From contig JALFCG010000153.1 in NCBI GenBank assembly GCA_022771265.1, positions 1 to 39,175 on the forward strand: a DNA stretch of 39,175 bases, in the 5' to 3' direction. This DNA is from Prevotella sp. GTDB taxonomy: Bacteria; Bacteroidota; Bacteroidia; Bacteroidales; Bacteroidaceae. Position numbers and translations under genes: made by a program. Below the pieces are notes generated by a model. That model was not told where the DNA came from. It ran no database searches and saw only the letters and a list, made by a program, of their open reading frames with translations. Shown piece by piece: positions 1 to 8,760 of the stretch. Each line of letters begins with the position of its first letter. Position 1 is the stretch's first letter.

Positions 1-1307
1 CCATGGTCGCCACCCAGCTGATAGGGATGGGTGACGATGGGGAAGGCATCACCGCCATCGTCGGACACGTTCACTCCGTCCATGCTTTCGTATGGGCCGT
101 CGATATTACGTGAGCGTACCACACGTGTGTTGTAAGGCACGGCAAGGCCATCGTAGGCGAGGAAGAGATAGTAGTAGCCATCACGATAAACCACTTCAGG
201 AGCCTCTGCACCTTGCCAGCGGCTTGTCTTTGTACGTGTATATATTCGCTTTCCGTAAGCAGCCTCGTTCTCTGTTCCCCACGGATTGCCTTGCTCGAGT
301 TTTGTCTTTCCTGTCTCGGGATTGATTTCAACGGCAGCAAAACCGCTGTGCCATGAACCGTAAATAAGCCAGTGCTCACCCTCAGGTGTAATGATATACG
401 ACGGGTCAATGGCATTGTATTTATAATAACATTTTTCCCATATTCTTGGATCTTTATCTTTATTATTAACATTGTTGTTATATGGACTTGTGTTGTAATC
501 AAGTTCCTTGTCGGAATAGTTGGTGATGACATATCCTTTGTCCTCCCACTTGGTGAGATCAGAAGGGTCAGATGTCTCCATCAATCCGATAAAAGCACGC
601 TCCCCCCAAGAATAATCACCATCGATAAGTCCAGGACATACAATGCAATAGTACATACGGTAGAGTCCGTCTCTCACTTTACGTGCACAAGGAGCCCAAT
701 AGCCAAACTGCAGGTCATCGCTGAAGTTGGAAGTAGAGTTGGCAAGCCCCATGGCATTTCGTATCTCGTTGAGCTTAGGTTGCACCCATGAAGGCAGTCC
801 GTACATCGTTGCGCCCATATACTCCCAGTTGACGAGGTCCTTGGAGCGTCGGCACTGGAAGTGTCCGTGTTTCCCGTCCTTCACGTCATTCTTATGTGGA
901 TCGCCATATCCAGCATCGGTGCAATACATATAGTAGTAGCCGTCTTCGGCGAGCATCACCGACGGGTCGTGGATGTTGGCAAGGTTCCATGTTGATCGGT
1001 TTTCCCATGTAGCTCCTTCGATGTAGTAGTCATTGTAGGTCGGAGCCTTATAGGTGGCGAGCTGGAGTTCATCACCTTCCAGCACAGCTATCTTGCTGAA
1101 CTTCTCAATGTCGTTGGCACTGCGATAGACACCGCCTTCAACGATGGATATGGACCATTGGTCCTTGTCGCCGTTTCGGGAGAAATACAAGTTGCCCGAT
1201 GCCTGCGTATAAGTGCCATCGGACTTCTTCATGAACAGTTGCTGTGCATCGGCATGCGATATTACAGCCATGAACGTTGCAACCACGATAAATATCTTTT
1301 TATTCAT
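1..1307 (-). CDS. GH43 family endo-arabinanase-like enzyme, 3' end cut by window
   Basis: Translated by hand on the minus strand from ATG at 1307; the frame stays open to the window edge, giving about 435 residues without a stop. It starts with a signal peptide (MNKKIFIVVATFMAV, then a likely cut after SHADAQ). A module of about 60 residues precedes a five-bladed propeller of GH43 type. Candidate catalytic residues are Asp114 in HDPSVM (base), Asp301 in NAIDPSYI (pKa modulator) and Glu368 in GAEAPEVV (acid), the order seen in arabinan endo-1,5-alpha-L-arabinosidases. The gap between the two Asp is wider than in small arabinanases, which implies a loop insertion. It is the last visible gene of the leftward operon, 25 bp after the small sorting-domain protein. 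Other GH43 activities (arabinofuranosidase, xylosidase) remain possible; the operon context favours arabinan. Confidence 0.88.
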   Translation of the reverse strand, partial: MNKKIFIVVATFMAVISHADAQQLFMKKSDGTYTQASGNLYFSRNGDKDQWSISIVEGGVYRSANDIEKFSKIAVLEGDELQLATYKAPTYNDYYIEGATWENRSTWNLANIHDPSVMLAEDGYYYMYCTDAGYGDPHKNDVKDGKHGHFQCRRSKDLVNWEYMGATMYGLPSWVQPKLNEIRNAMGLANSTSNFSDDLQFGYWAPCARKVRDGLYRMYYCIVCPGLIDGDYSWGERAFIGLMETSDPSDLTKWEDKGYVITNYSDKELDYNTSPYNNNVNNKDKDPRIWEKCYYKYNAIDPSYIITPEGEHWLIYGSWHSGFAAVEINPETGKTKLEQGNPWGTENEAAYGKRIYTRTKTSRWQGAEAPEVVYRDGYYYLFLAYDGLAVPYNTRVVRSRNIDGPYESMDGVNVSDDGGDAFPIVTHPYQLGGDH

Positions 1308-1332
1308 TGTCTTTAGCATGATTAGTCAGTTT

Positions 1333-1788
1333 TTACTTTTTCACAAACTTCACTGCGGTCGTTCCCACCTTTAATATATATGTACCGCCCTTCAGGTGAG
1401 AAACGTCGATGTCGGTGTGGTCGGAGCTGACGGTCACTTCCATCATGGTGGCACCACGAAGCGACACTATGCTTGCCACAGTTCCGGGCTTGCATCCCGT
1501 GATGGTCAGCCTTTGGTCAACGACCTTGGCATAAACGGCATCATCACATTGGATTGACGCTACCCCCGTAGGATCGACCTTTACAAAAGATACCGACTTG
1601 ACATTTCCTAAAGTGGAATTGTCCTTACACACTACGGTGAAGTCAACCGACCCGTCACTGTAGATCAGGTGACTAACATTATCCATCAAGACGACGTTGC
1701 CGCCATCGGTCCTTATTGCCCATTTCAAGTCGGCGGCATAAAGGGACATCGCCATGAAGGAAGCGAAAAGAGTAAAAAATAATTTCAT
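1333..1788 (-). CDS. small secreted protein consisting mostly of a type IX secretion sorting domain
   Basis: 151 residues from ATG at 1788; a TTG two codons earlier is less likely as a start. A signal peptide (MKLFFTLFASFMAMSLYA) is followed by about 50 residues of unknown type, then from about residue 70 to the end a pattern typical of type A type IX sorting domains: TGVASI, GKPGTVASIVSLRG-like strand pairs, IDVSHLKGGTYILKV and a basic end KFVKK. No enzyme or binding domain is visible ahead of it, which is unusual since this domain normally sits on a large cargo. It lies between the second susD and the GH43 gene in the operon, behind a long repeat hairpin. Function unknown; export by the PorU/PorV system encoded in the same window is the natural inference. 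Confidence 0.75.
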   Translation of the reverse strand: MKLFFTLFASFMAMSLYAADLKWAIRTDGGNVVLMDNVSHLIYSDGSVDFTVVCKDNSTLGNVKSVSFVKVDPTGVASIQCDDAVYAKVVDQRLTITGCKPGTVASIVSLRGATMMEVTVSSDHTDIDVSHLKGGTYILKVGTTAVKFVKK

Positions 1789-1803
1789 AGACAAGATATT
1801 TAT

Positions 1804-1904
1804 TTAGTTGACGAGTTGACAAGTTGACAGGTTGACGAGTTGACGATGTATCGAAGCTAAGCCTTTAACTTGTCAACTCGTCAACTCGTTTACTTGTCAA
1901 CTGA
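1804..1904 (-). repeat. 8-bp tandem GTTGAC array with inverted partner, long hairpin between susD and downstream genes
   Basis: GTTGAC occurs five times at exact 8-bp steps (1807, 1815, 1823, 1831, 1839), and its complement GTCAAC occurs at 1872, 1880 and 1896 with a degenerate GTTTAC at 1888, again in 8-bp steps. The two arms can fold into an imperfect stem of about 30-38 bp around a loop near 1845-1866. It begins 3 bp after the susD stop on the transcribed strand and no U-run follows, so it looks more like a message-stability or processing element than a simple terminator. Confidence 0.7.
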
Positions 1905-1907
1905 TTA

Positions 1908-3659
1908 TCACAATTCCCAACCGGAGTTCTGACCCAAGTTCGGGTTCTTCTTCAGTTCCGCGTCAGGTATCGGGAAGTAATAGTTCTTCGGCGATGTAAA
2001 TGCGCGGACACCTATCTTCTCTTCTACCACATACTGGAACTCAGTCTCGCTGGTCCAACGTATGCCGTAGAGGTTATAGACCTGCTTATAGCGAGGCAGC
2101 GATTTCTCAGATGCAGCGGTCTTGCCCTCGAAGAGTTTCCAGCGGCGCTCGTCGAAGAAGCGGTGATCCTCGAAGCAGAGCTCGATGCGGCGCTCGTTCT
2201 GGATGCGCTCGTTAAGGCGGTCCTTAGTCATGCCCTTGTATGCTGGCATACCGACACGGGCACGCACCTGATTGACATACTGGTATGCCTCGTCAGTCTT
2301 TCCTGCCATGTTCAATGCTTCAGCTGCGTTAAGCAGTATCTCTGCATAGCGGAAGATTGGACATGCGTGAGGGTTGTCAACCTCCGATGCATTCTTCTTG
2401 AAACTGATTTCGAAGCAGAACTTCTTGGTGTAGTAACCTGTTGTGGTACCACCATGAAGAGCCTGATAGTCCTCACCAGTACCGTATGTCACGTTGACAG
2501 CACGGCGTGAGTCGTCAGAGGGGTCTCCCCAGATAGAACCTTGGTGAAGGATGGTCTGTTCAAGACGTGGGTCACGGTTGGCGTATGGATTGTTCTCGTC
2601 GAACTTAGGATCTTCGTCGATAGGCAGACCGTTGATTGTCTCATAGGCATCCACAAAGTTCTGTGTCGGATTGGTACGTCCCACAGCCGTCTGCTTACCA
2701 GTGTAGCCGCAGGGCAACGACAGTCGTTCAATGTTGGAGGTTTTATATTCAGAACGGCTTAGGATATACTCCGGATTGAGGTGTGGAGTAGAAGTGAAGC
2801 ACTTGTAGTAGTTCTGGTTCGGGTCGTTGTCCTCAGTGGTGAACAGCTTGTAGGGATTGCTTGAGGCATTGTTTTTCGCGATGAAAGCCAAGGCAGCGTC
2901 AGCAGCCTTCTGCCAAAGGTCGGCACTTCCGCTCGGGTTGTTAAGCGGCGATGCGAGATAAAGCAGCGCACGGCTCTTCAAGGCGTAAGCGGCAGCTCCG
3001 TTCACGCGTCCCCAGTTCTCTGCCTCGTTAGCATAGCGGAAAGGCAGCACGTCCTTCACCGAGTCACACTCATTGGCAATCCACTGCAAAGCCTCAGCAG
3101 CAGGGGTGCGGGTGATCTCAGCAGCTTCCTGCTGGGTAAGCGTGTGGTCCTCGATGGGCACTGCACCAAACCATCCCACAAGGTCGAAGTGGAGCAGGGC
3201 ACGAATCAGTCGTGCCTCGGCTATCGTGCGGTCACAGAGCTTGTTGTCGTCACCGGGCTTCTGTGAGTTGCCCACTACTTCCGGTCTCACGTTTTCCATA
3301 TATTGGTTGCAGACGCGAATACCCCTGACGTTTCGATCAAGATAATACTCGGCAAAGTAGTGTCCTGTCGCATCGTAGGTGTCTTGCAATACGCTGCGGT
3401 AGCGCAAACCGTTCCAATAAGGAGTGGCATTGTCGGTCATGCAGTCCTTGAAAGCTCCCAAGGCATCTTCCAGAGTAAAGCCATAGAAGGCATCGGGAAG
3501 ATAGGTGTAGCAGTTGGCAAGCACGCCGCGTGTCATGTCCTCATCTGCAAAGACATTGTCGGCAGTGAATGTCAGGTCCACTTCCTTGTCGAGACTGCAG
3601 GAGGTAAAGCCTCCCACAGTCAACATCGCTGTTGCGAAATATATTAAAGTCTTTTTCAT
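1908..3659 (-). CDS. SusD/RagB family surface glycan-binding lipoprotein (second pair)
   Basis: 583 residues, normal for SusD. The start has a lipoprotein signal with Cys21 in GGFTSC, followed by acidic residues (DKEVD) that fit the Bacteroidetes surface-export signal. The N-terminal TPR-like SusD core with RLIRALLHFDLVGWFG, and the C-terminal signature RNERRIELCFEDHRFFDERRW, are clear. SusD proteins sit as a lid on the SusC channel and capture oligosaccharides. It follows its partner SusC by 21 bp. Specificity cannot be read from the sequence; the neighbours suggest arabinan or other pectic side chains. Confidence 0.95.
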   Translation of the reverse strand: MKKTLIYFATAMLTVGGFTSCSLDKEVDLTFTADNVFADEDMTRGVLANCYTYLPDAFYGFTLEDALGAFKDCMTDNATPYWNGLRYRSVLQDTYDATGHYFAEYYLDRNVRGIRVCNQYMENVRPEVVGNSQKPGDDNKLCDRTIAEARLIRALLHFDLVGWFGAVPIEDHTLTQQEAAEITRTPAAEALQWIANECDSVKDVLPFRYANEAENWGRVNGAAAYALKSRALLYLASPLNNPSGSADLWQKAADAALAFIAKNNASSNPYKLFTTEDNDPNQNYYKCFTSTPHLNPEYILSRSEYKTSNIERLSLPCGYTGKQTAVGRTNPTQNFVDAYETINGLPIDEDPKFDENNPYANRDPRLEQTILHQGSIWGDPSDDSRRAVNVTYGTGEDYQALHGGTTTGYYTKKFCFEISFKKNASEVDNPHACPIFRYAEILLNAAEALNMAGKTDEAYQYVNQVRARVGMPAYKGMTKDRLNERIQNERRIELCFEDHRFFDERRWKLFEGKTAASEKSLPRYKQVYNLYGIRWTSETEFQYVVEEKIGVRAFTSPKNYYFPIPDAELKKNPNLGQNSGWEL

Positions 3660-3680
3660 ATTCTTTTCTGATTACATTGA

Positions 3681-6600
3681 TTAGAAACCAATATTAATAC
3701 CAAACGTGAACGAGCGGGTCTTTGGATACCACCAGCAGTAGCTCATTGGCTTTTCAGGGTCAAGTCCGTCAGGAAGATCGCTGAATGTAGCCAAATTGTA
3801 TGCGCTGAAGTACAGACGGCACTTGGTCATCCATAACTTTGAAATCCAGTTCTGAGGAAGAGAGTATCCCACCTCAATATTTTTGATAGACCAATAGTTT
3901 CCACTCTTAATCCAAATATCGTTCATATAAGTTGCAAGCTCACCATCGGTATAGCCACCGCCACGGTCAGAGTCAATGGCATTGAAACCACCCCATACTG
4001 GACGCGGATAAGCTGCATTGACATTTCTCGGGTCGTTAGGGTCGTCGGTATAGTAACCCCATGTCTTTGTCACCTCATGCGTTGCCAAGTTACTCCATCC
4101 ACTGAAGGTCATGGCTGGCGAGAGGAATACCGAGCGGCGCAGATAAGCATTGACCGTCATGCTGAAATCGAAGCCTTTCCAGTCGAAACCGAACTTAATT
4201 GTAGGGATAAGTTCTGGAATCATGGTATAGGTCGTAGGTGCCATGTCCTTGGAGTCAATCATACGGTCGCCGTTCAAATCCTTGAACACTGCCGTACCCA
4301 ATGTCTGGCTACCATTGGAAGCTGCATTGTAAGGATACTTTTCCGGATGGTCGATGGCATCCTGCTGTGACGTTGCGATGAGGTCAGGGTTAGAAGCCCA
4401 CTGTACGAACTCGTAAGCATACCATCCGCCGATACCTGAAGCTTGACTTTGACCATTCTGATACAGATTGGCGACAGTCGTCTCGTCATAGATTCTGTGA
4501 CCAGCCTTACGCTGCCATTCTACCTGTGGTTCAACCTCATCAATGTCGATGACCTTGTTGGTTGCAAACGTGAGCTGACCCTCAAGGAAGTACTTAAAGT
4601 CACCTATCTTGTTGCGATGACCCAACACTACTTCATATCCGTGGCTTTCAACCTTACCGTAGGAATCCATTGCCTGTGAGATACCGAGTATTGACTCAGG
4701 CACGTTGGTACGTGTGACGAGGATGTTGCTACGCCACTCTTTCCATACGTCAACAGAACCGTAGAGTTTCTTGTTCCAGAGATCCCAGTCAAGACCTACG
4801 TTGAGCATCTTCGACACTTCCCAGAGGCTGTTCTCATTACCGATAACGCTCTCTGCATAACCATTAATCAATGTGTTGTTGTAACCGAAGCCATAGCCAG
4901 TTGAACCTGCATAAGTGCTCTGGAAAGGATAACGGCCCACGCCAGTGTTGCTCTGTCCAGCTTTTCCGTAAGAAGCGCGAAGCTTCAGATAGTCAACCAC
5001 GTTCTGATTCTTCATGAACGGCTCTTCGGAGATTACCCAACCTCCGCTTACTCCCCAGAAGTTGCCCCAACGATTGTTAGGTGAGAAGTTGTCGCTCGCC
5101 ATTCTTGAGAAGTTGGCGGAGAGGATGTAGCGGTTGGCATAGTCATAAGTAAGAGCAGCGTTGTACGACAGGTTACGGATTGCTGATGCAGCCTGACGTA
5201 CAGTATCGTCAGAACCAGCAAACTCGTTGCGATACCAACGTACGAATGCACGGGCGTCAACGCCATGCTGACCAAAGCGGTTCTTGTAGCTTACACCTCC
5301 GTAAGAGTTGAGGTTATAATAATAGTTACGCTGATTGGCAGATGGGTCTGACAACGGGGAATATGTCGTATAGCGACTATACGTGAAATCATTGACATCT
5401 GTCACCGAGAGATTGTCCCAGTCATAGTTCCATGAGTTAATAGAGGCAAACTGAGTTGACTCGAAGGTTTCGTAAGCGTCAAAGCTTACTGTGGCAAACA
5501 ATCCAAGTCCCTTAACCAAGTCGCTGAGGTCATACTTTACGTTAAGCGTAGAGTAGAGATTGCGACGACGGTTCTTCTCAAGACCAGAACCTCCAAGATA
5601 GCGAACAGGGTTGTTGGCTGTCGATGAGGAGTAGATAGATCCGTCAGGGTTGTGGGTAGGAGCCAATGGGTTTGCCTCTACAACACCAAACGTGGTAAGG
5701 TTAAACACGCTCTCTGTGGGTTGGCAGATATTGTCGATACGTCCGCCGAGGTCGAGAGAGACGTTAAGGTTCTTCGTTACGTCGATGTCGATGTTTGAGC
5801 GGAGGTTCCAGCGGTTAAGCACATGCTGGGTGCTATAACCTTCGTTCATTTCTGTACCTTCAGTGTTCCACATACCTTCCTGACGGAGATAAGAGAAGCT
5901 GACATAGTAGCGGGCACGGTCGTTACCTCCGTTAATCTGCAGGTTGGTGCGATACTGTGGCGAATTGTCTCGATAGAGCTGCTCCGACCAGTTAGTGTCA
6001 AAATACTGGTAGCGGCGAATATCGTCTTCTGCAAACTGTCCGCCCTCGGAAACGAACTTGTAGTTGGCAATCTGCTCCTGGCTGTACATTGGGCTCATGC
6101 CACTGAGATAACGGACACGGTTGCGGGTGAGGACAGTGTTATAAGCGTTTTGGTTCTCCATAGTGTTGCTAATCTGCTGGAAACCAATCTCCTGAGTGAA
6201 GTCAATCCTCGTTTTACCGGCAGTACCACGTTTAGTTGTCACCATGATGACACCATTGGCACCACGTGAGCCATAGATGGCAGAAGCGGCAGCATCCTTC
6301 AGCACCGTGATGCTTTCAATAGGAAAAGCATCGAGGAACGAAAGGTCACGTTCAACATTATCGACAATAACGAGTGGCGAACGCGCACTCTTGTTGGTGG
6401 TACGGATACCACGCACATACATCAATGTTTCTGACCATCCGGGCTCAGAAGAGAACTCGTAGGTCTGAACTCCGTTCAGCTCAGAAGTGAAAGCATTCTG
6501 CAATATAGTGATAGGATGCTTCTGGAGATTCTCGCCAGATACGGCTGAACGAGAGTCGGTGGCAATCTTTTTCTTCACCGAACCGAAAGGAACAGGCAGG

Positions 6601-6950
6601 TTTTGTTCGAGGTCGCTCAACGCATCCTGCATGGTTATGACAAAACTGCCGTCGAAAGCGGTCACCTTCTCCTGGGCATTCTGGTAGCCAAGACAGCTGA
6701 CGCAGATCTCATCGGTCTTTGCCACCTTTTTCAAAGAGAAATAGCCATCCTTGTCGGTCACGGCGATGCGGCTTTCCTCTGCCACGTTGACAACAGCACC
6801 AACAACAGGTTCACCGGCACTGTTGACTATACGGCCTTTGAGCACCTGTGTCTGCTGTGCCATTGCAGATGCCGACACGGCAAGAAGTGCTGTAAGCATC
6901 AGAGTCTTTGCTGATGCGGACACCTTATTATATATATTCTGTATATTCAT
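3681..6950 (-). CDS. SusC/RagA family TonB-dependent transporter (second pair)
   Basis: 1089 residues. A signal peptide ends near AMAQQ (about residue 31), then comes a carboxypeptidase-regulatory-like domain (about 36-110) with GEPVVGAVVNVAEESR, a plug domain with LVIVDNVERDLSFLDAFPI and SAIYGSRGANGVIMVTTKRG, and a 22-strand type barrel ending in FTFGINIGF. The usual SusC phrase EVVVVGYG before the plug is absent here, where the sequence reads ALSDLEQNLPVPFGSVKK, so this copy belongs to a different subgroup from the first. Its role is TonB-powered import of oligosaccharides with the SusD encoded next. The 18-bp gap to the upstream susD fits one operon. Confidence 0.95.
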   Translation of the reverse strand: MNIQNIYNKVSASAKTLMLTALLAVSASAMAQQTQVLKGRIVNSAGEPVVGAVVNVAEESRIAVTDKDGYFSLKKVAKTDEICVSCLGYQNAQEKVTAFDGSFVITMQDALSDLEQNLPVPFGSVKKKIATDSRSAVSGENLQKHPITILQNAFTSELNGVQTYEFSSEPGWSETLMYVRGIRTTNKSARSPLVIVDNVERDLSFLDAFPIESITVLKDAAASAIYGSRGANGVIMVTTKRGTAGKTRIDFTQEIGFQQISNTMENQNAYNTVLTRNRVRYLSGMSPMYSQEQIANYKFVSEGGQFAEDDIRRYQYFDTNWSEQLYRDNSPQYRTNLQINGGNDRARYYVSFSYLRQEGMWNTEGTEMNEGYSTQHVLNRWNLRSNIDIDVTKNLNVSLDLGGRIDNICQPTESVFNLTTFGVVEANPLAPTHNPDGSIYSSSTANNPVRYLGGSGLEKNRRRNLYSTLNVKYDLSDLVKGLGLFATVSFDAYETFESTQFASINSWNYDWDNLSVTDVNDFTYSRYTTYSPLSDPSANQRNYYYNLNSYGGVSYKNRFGQHGVDARAFVRWYRNEFAGSDDTVRQAASAIRNLSYNAALTYDYANRYILSANFSRMASDNFSPNNRWGNFWGVSGGWVISEEPFMKNQNVVDYLKLRASYGKAGQSNTGVGRYPFQSTYAGSTGYGFGYNNTLINGYAESVIGNENSLWEVSKMLNVGLDWDLWNKKLYGSVDVWKEWRSNILVTRTNVPESILGISQAMDSYGKVESHGYEVVLGHRNKIGDFKYFLEGQLTFATNKVIDIDEVEPQVEWQRKAGHRIYDETTVANLYQNGQSQASGIGGWYAYEFVQWASNPDLIATSQQDAIDHPEKYPYNAASNGSQTLGTAVFKDLNGDRMIDSKDMAPTTYTMIPELIPTIKFGFDWKGFDFSMTVNAYLRRSVFLSPAMTFSGWSNLATHEVTKTWGYYTDDPNDPRNVNAAYPRPVWGGFNAIDSDRGGGYTDGELATYMNDIWIKSGNYWSIKNIEVGYSLPQNWISKLWMTKCRLYFSAYNLATFSDLPDGLDPEKPMSYCWWYPKTRSFTFGINIGF

Positions 6951-6968
6951 AATACGATTGTTTTTGCA

Positions 6969-8735
6969 TTATTTCCACTCTTCGTTCTGGAAGTCTTTTC
7001 CAATCTTCCAAACCTCTTCCTCTGGAATAGGATAAACATAGAACTTGTCCTGCCATACGCGGCTTTGGGCAACCTTGCGGGTTATAGTGCCGTCGGCTGC
7101 AACGTCAACACCGTAGATGTCGCGTCCGAGAGCCTTGGCTGCAACGTTCCAGCGACGAACGTCCCACCAGCGGTGCTCCTCAAAGGCAAGTTCGATGGTG
7201 CGCTCCTTGCGGATGAAGTTACGCATAGCGTCCTTTGTCACCAAGTCCATACGGTCGGCAACATTTCCCGTAATACCTCCACGATGACGCACCTGGTCAA
7301 GCAGGTCGCAAACCTTTTCGGTAGGTCCTTCAACCTCGTTGAGAGCCTCAGCGTAGGTGAGAAGCAGCTCGCTATAGGTGAAGATCTTCCACAGGCGGCG
7401 TGCTGTACCTCCATGGTTGCTTGAGAGGATGGTCTCCGGCTGGTACTTGCGTACGTAGTAGCCGGTCGGTGTGGAATACTGGTTTCCGATTGGGTTGTCG
7501 CGATGACCATATACCACGTCGATGACGTTGGTCTTTGTGGTAGTGGTATAACCCCACTGACATCCGTTGTAAAGCACTGTGGAGGCGAGACGCGGGTCGC
7601 GGTTCTGCCACATCTTCGCGTCGCTGTAGCCACTGGCTGCATTCACAGTAGGCTTGCCGTTGGTATAGACAGGCGCACCAGTCTCGTCGTAGGTTGCAAA
7701 AGGAGCTGAACCGTCAGCCATGTCATACATGTCTATGAGGTTCTGGCTTGGGCAGAGACCGCCCTGGCCACCTTCACCTACCGGTTGGTCGATATATATT
7801 CCACCCCATCCGATGGCAGCGTCGTTGCGGAAGAAGATGATTTCCTTGTTGCTGTCGTTGTAGGGAGTCATCAGCCAGGCGTTGTTGTATGCGCTCACGC
7901 CACCCGTAGCCTCGGTATAGAGGGCGAAGTTGCCTCCAAAGTCACGGATAAAGCCCTCTGCGGCATCGACCACCTGTGCCCATGTGACACCAGTTGTGGA
8001 AGCATAGCGCGGACTTGCCATATAGAGCATCAGTCGCACGTAGAAAGCTCGTGCTGTTGGTTTGTCAACCTCACCTGTGCCCTGATAGTCGAGCAGGTCA
8101 GCCTCACAGCCCTTAGCCTCGCTAACCAAGTAGTCGAGAAACGACTTGGTCGAAGGACGTTCGCTGTAGTCGGTAAGCAAGTCGCCGTTAGGATCAAGCG
8201 TCGTTGTCACGAGAGGCACCGGACCATAGCGCAGGAACATCTCCCAATAGAAGTACGCACGGAGAAAACGTGCCTCTGCAATGTTCTTCTTCTTGTCAGC
8301 CACATAAACGTCGAGGGCTGTTTCGGAAGGACGCAGCTTATTGTCGGTGTCTGCCTCAAGAGTCTCAATGGTAGTGTTACACTTACGGATGGCGCGATAG
8401 CGGCTCTCCCAGATGGAAACGAGCTCTGCTGCTGCACCTGAGCCATAGTAGTTTCCTACGTTGAACGCCGTACGTGTGCCAGAAGTACCTATGGCACATT
8501 CTGCAAGGTCGGTGGCAGCGTCGAGCCATGAGCCATTGATGCGCTGTGCTCCGTGGAGAAGGAAGTTGTAGGTGTCGTTGTGATTGTAAATCAGCGTTGT
8601 ATAGTCCGACAGCACGTCTTCCTTGGTCAAGTCGCTACTTGGCTGTTTGTCGAGGAAACTGCCGAACATGTCCTCACACGAAGTGAGAGTGACGGCTCCC
8701 GCAAAGACCAAAGCATATATATTAAATTTCTTCAT
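6969..8735 (-). CDS. SusD/RagB family surface glycan-binding lipoprotein (first pair)
   Basis: 588 residues. Lipoprotein signal with Cys20 in TLTSC followed by EDMFGSF. SusD hallmarks include ARFLRAYFYWEMFLRYG and the C-terminal RKERTIELAFEEHRWWDVRRW, plus PIPEEEV near the end. It pairs with the SusC encoded immediately upstream (25 bp gap). It is clearly diverged from the other SusD in this operon, so the two pairs probably bind different oligosaccharides or chain lengths. Confidence 0.95.
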   Translation of the reverse strand: MKKFNIYALVFAGAVTLTSCEDMFGSFLDKQPSSDLTKEDVLSDYTTLIYNHNDTYNFLLHGAQRINGSWLDAATDLAECAIGTSGTRTAFNVGNYYGSGAAAELVSIWESRYRAIRKCNTTIETLEADTDNKLRPSETALDVYVADKKKNIAEARFLRAYFYWEMFLRYGPVPLVTTTLDPNGDLLTDYSERPSTKSFLDYLVSEAKGCEADLLDYQGTGEVDKPTARAFYVRLMLYMASPRYASTTGVTWAQVVDAAEGFIRDFGGNFALYTEATGGVSAYNNAWLMTPYNDSNKEIIFFRNDAAIGWGGIYIDQPVGEGGQGGLCPSQNLIDMYDMADGSAPFATYDETGAPVYTNGKPTVNAASGYSDAKMWQNRDPRLASTVLYNGCQWGYTTTTKTNVIDVVYGHRDNPIGNQYSTPTGYYVRKYQPETILSSNHGGTARRLWKIFTYSELLLTYAEALNEVEGPTEKVCDLLDQVRHRGGITGNVADRMDLVTKDAMRNFIRKERTIELAFEEHRWWDVRRWNVAAKALGRDIYGVDVAADGTITRKVAQSRVWQDKFYVYPIPEEEVWKIGKDFQNEEWK

Positions 8736-8760
8736 GTCTAATTGTCTTTTGAATCATTTA

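Noticed and set aside
1807..1844. TTGAC/TTGACA words as sigma-70 -35 boxes
   Set aside because: Bacteroidetes primary sigma factor does not use TTGACA, and the words are part of a regular repeat without a TAnnTTTG box downstream.
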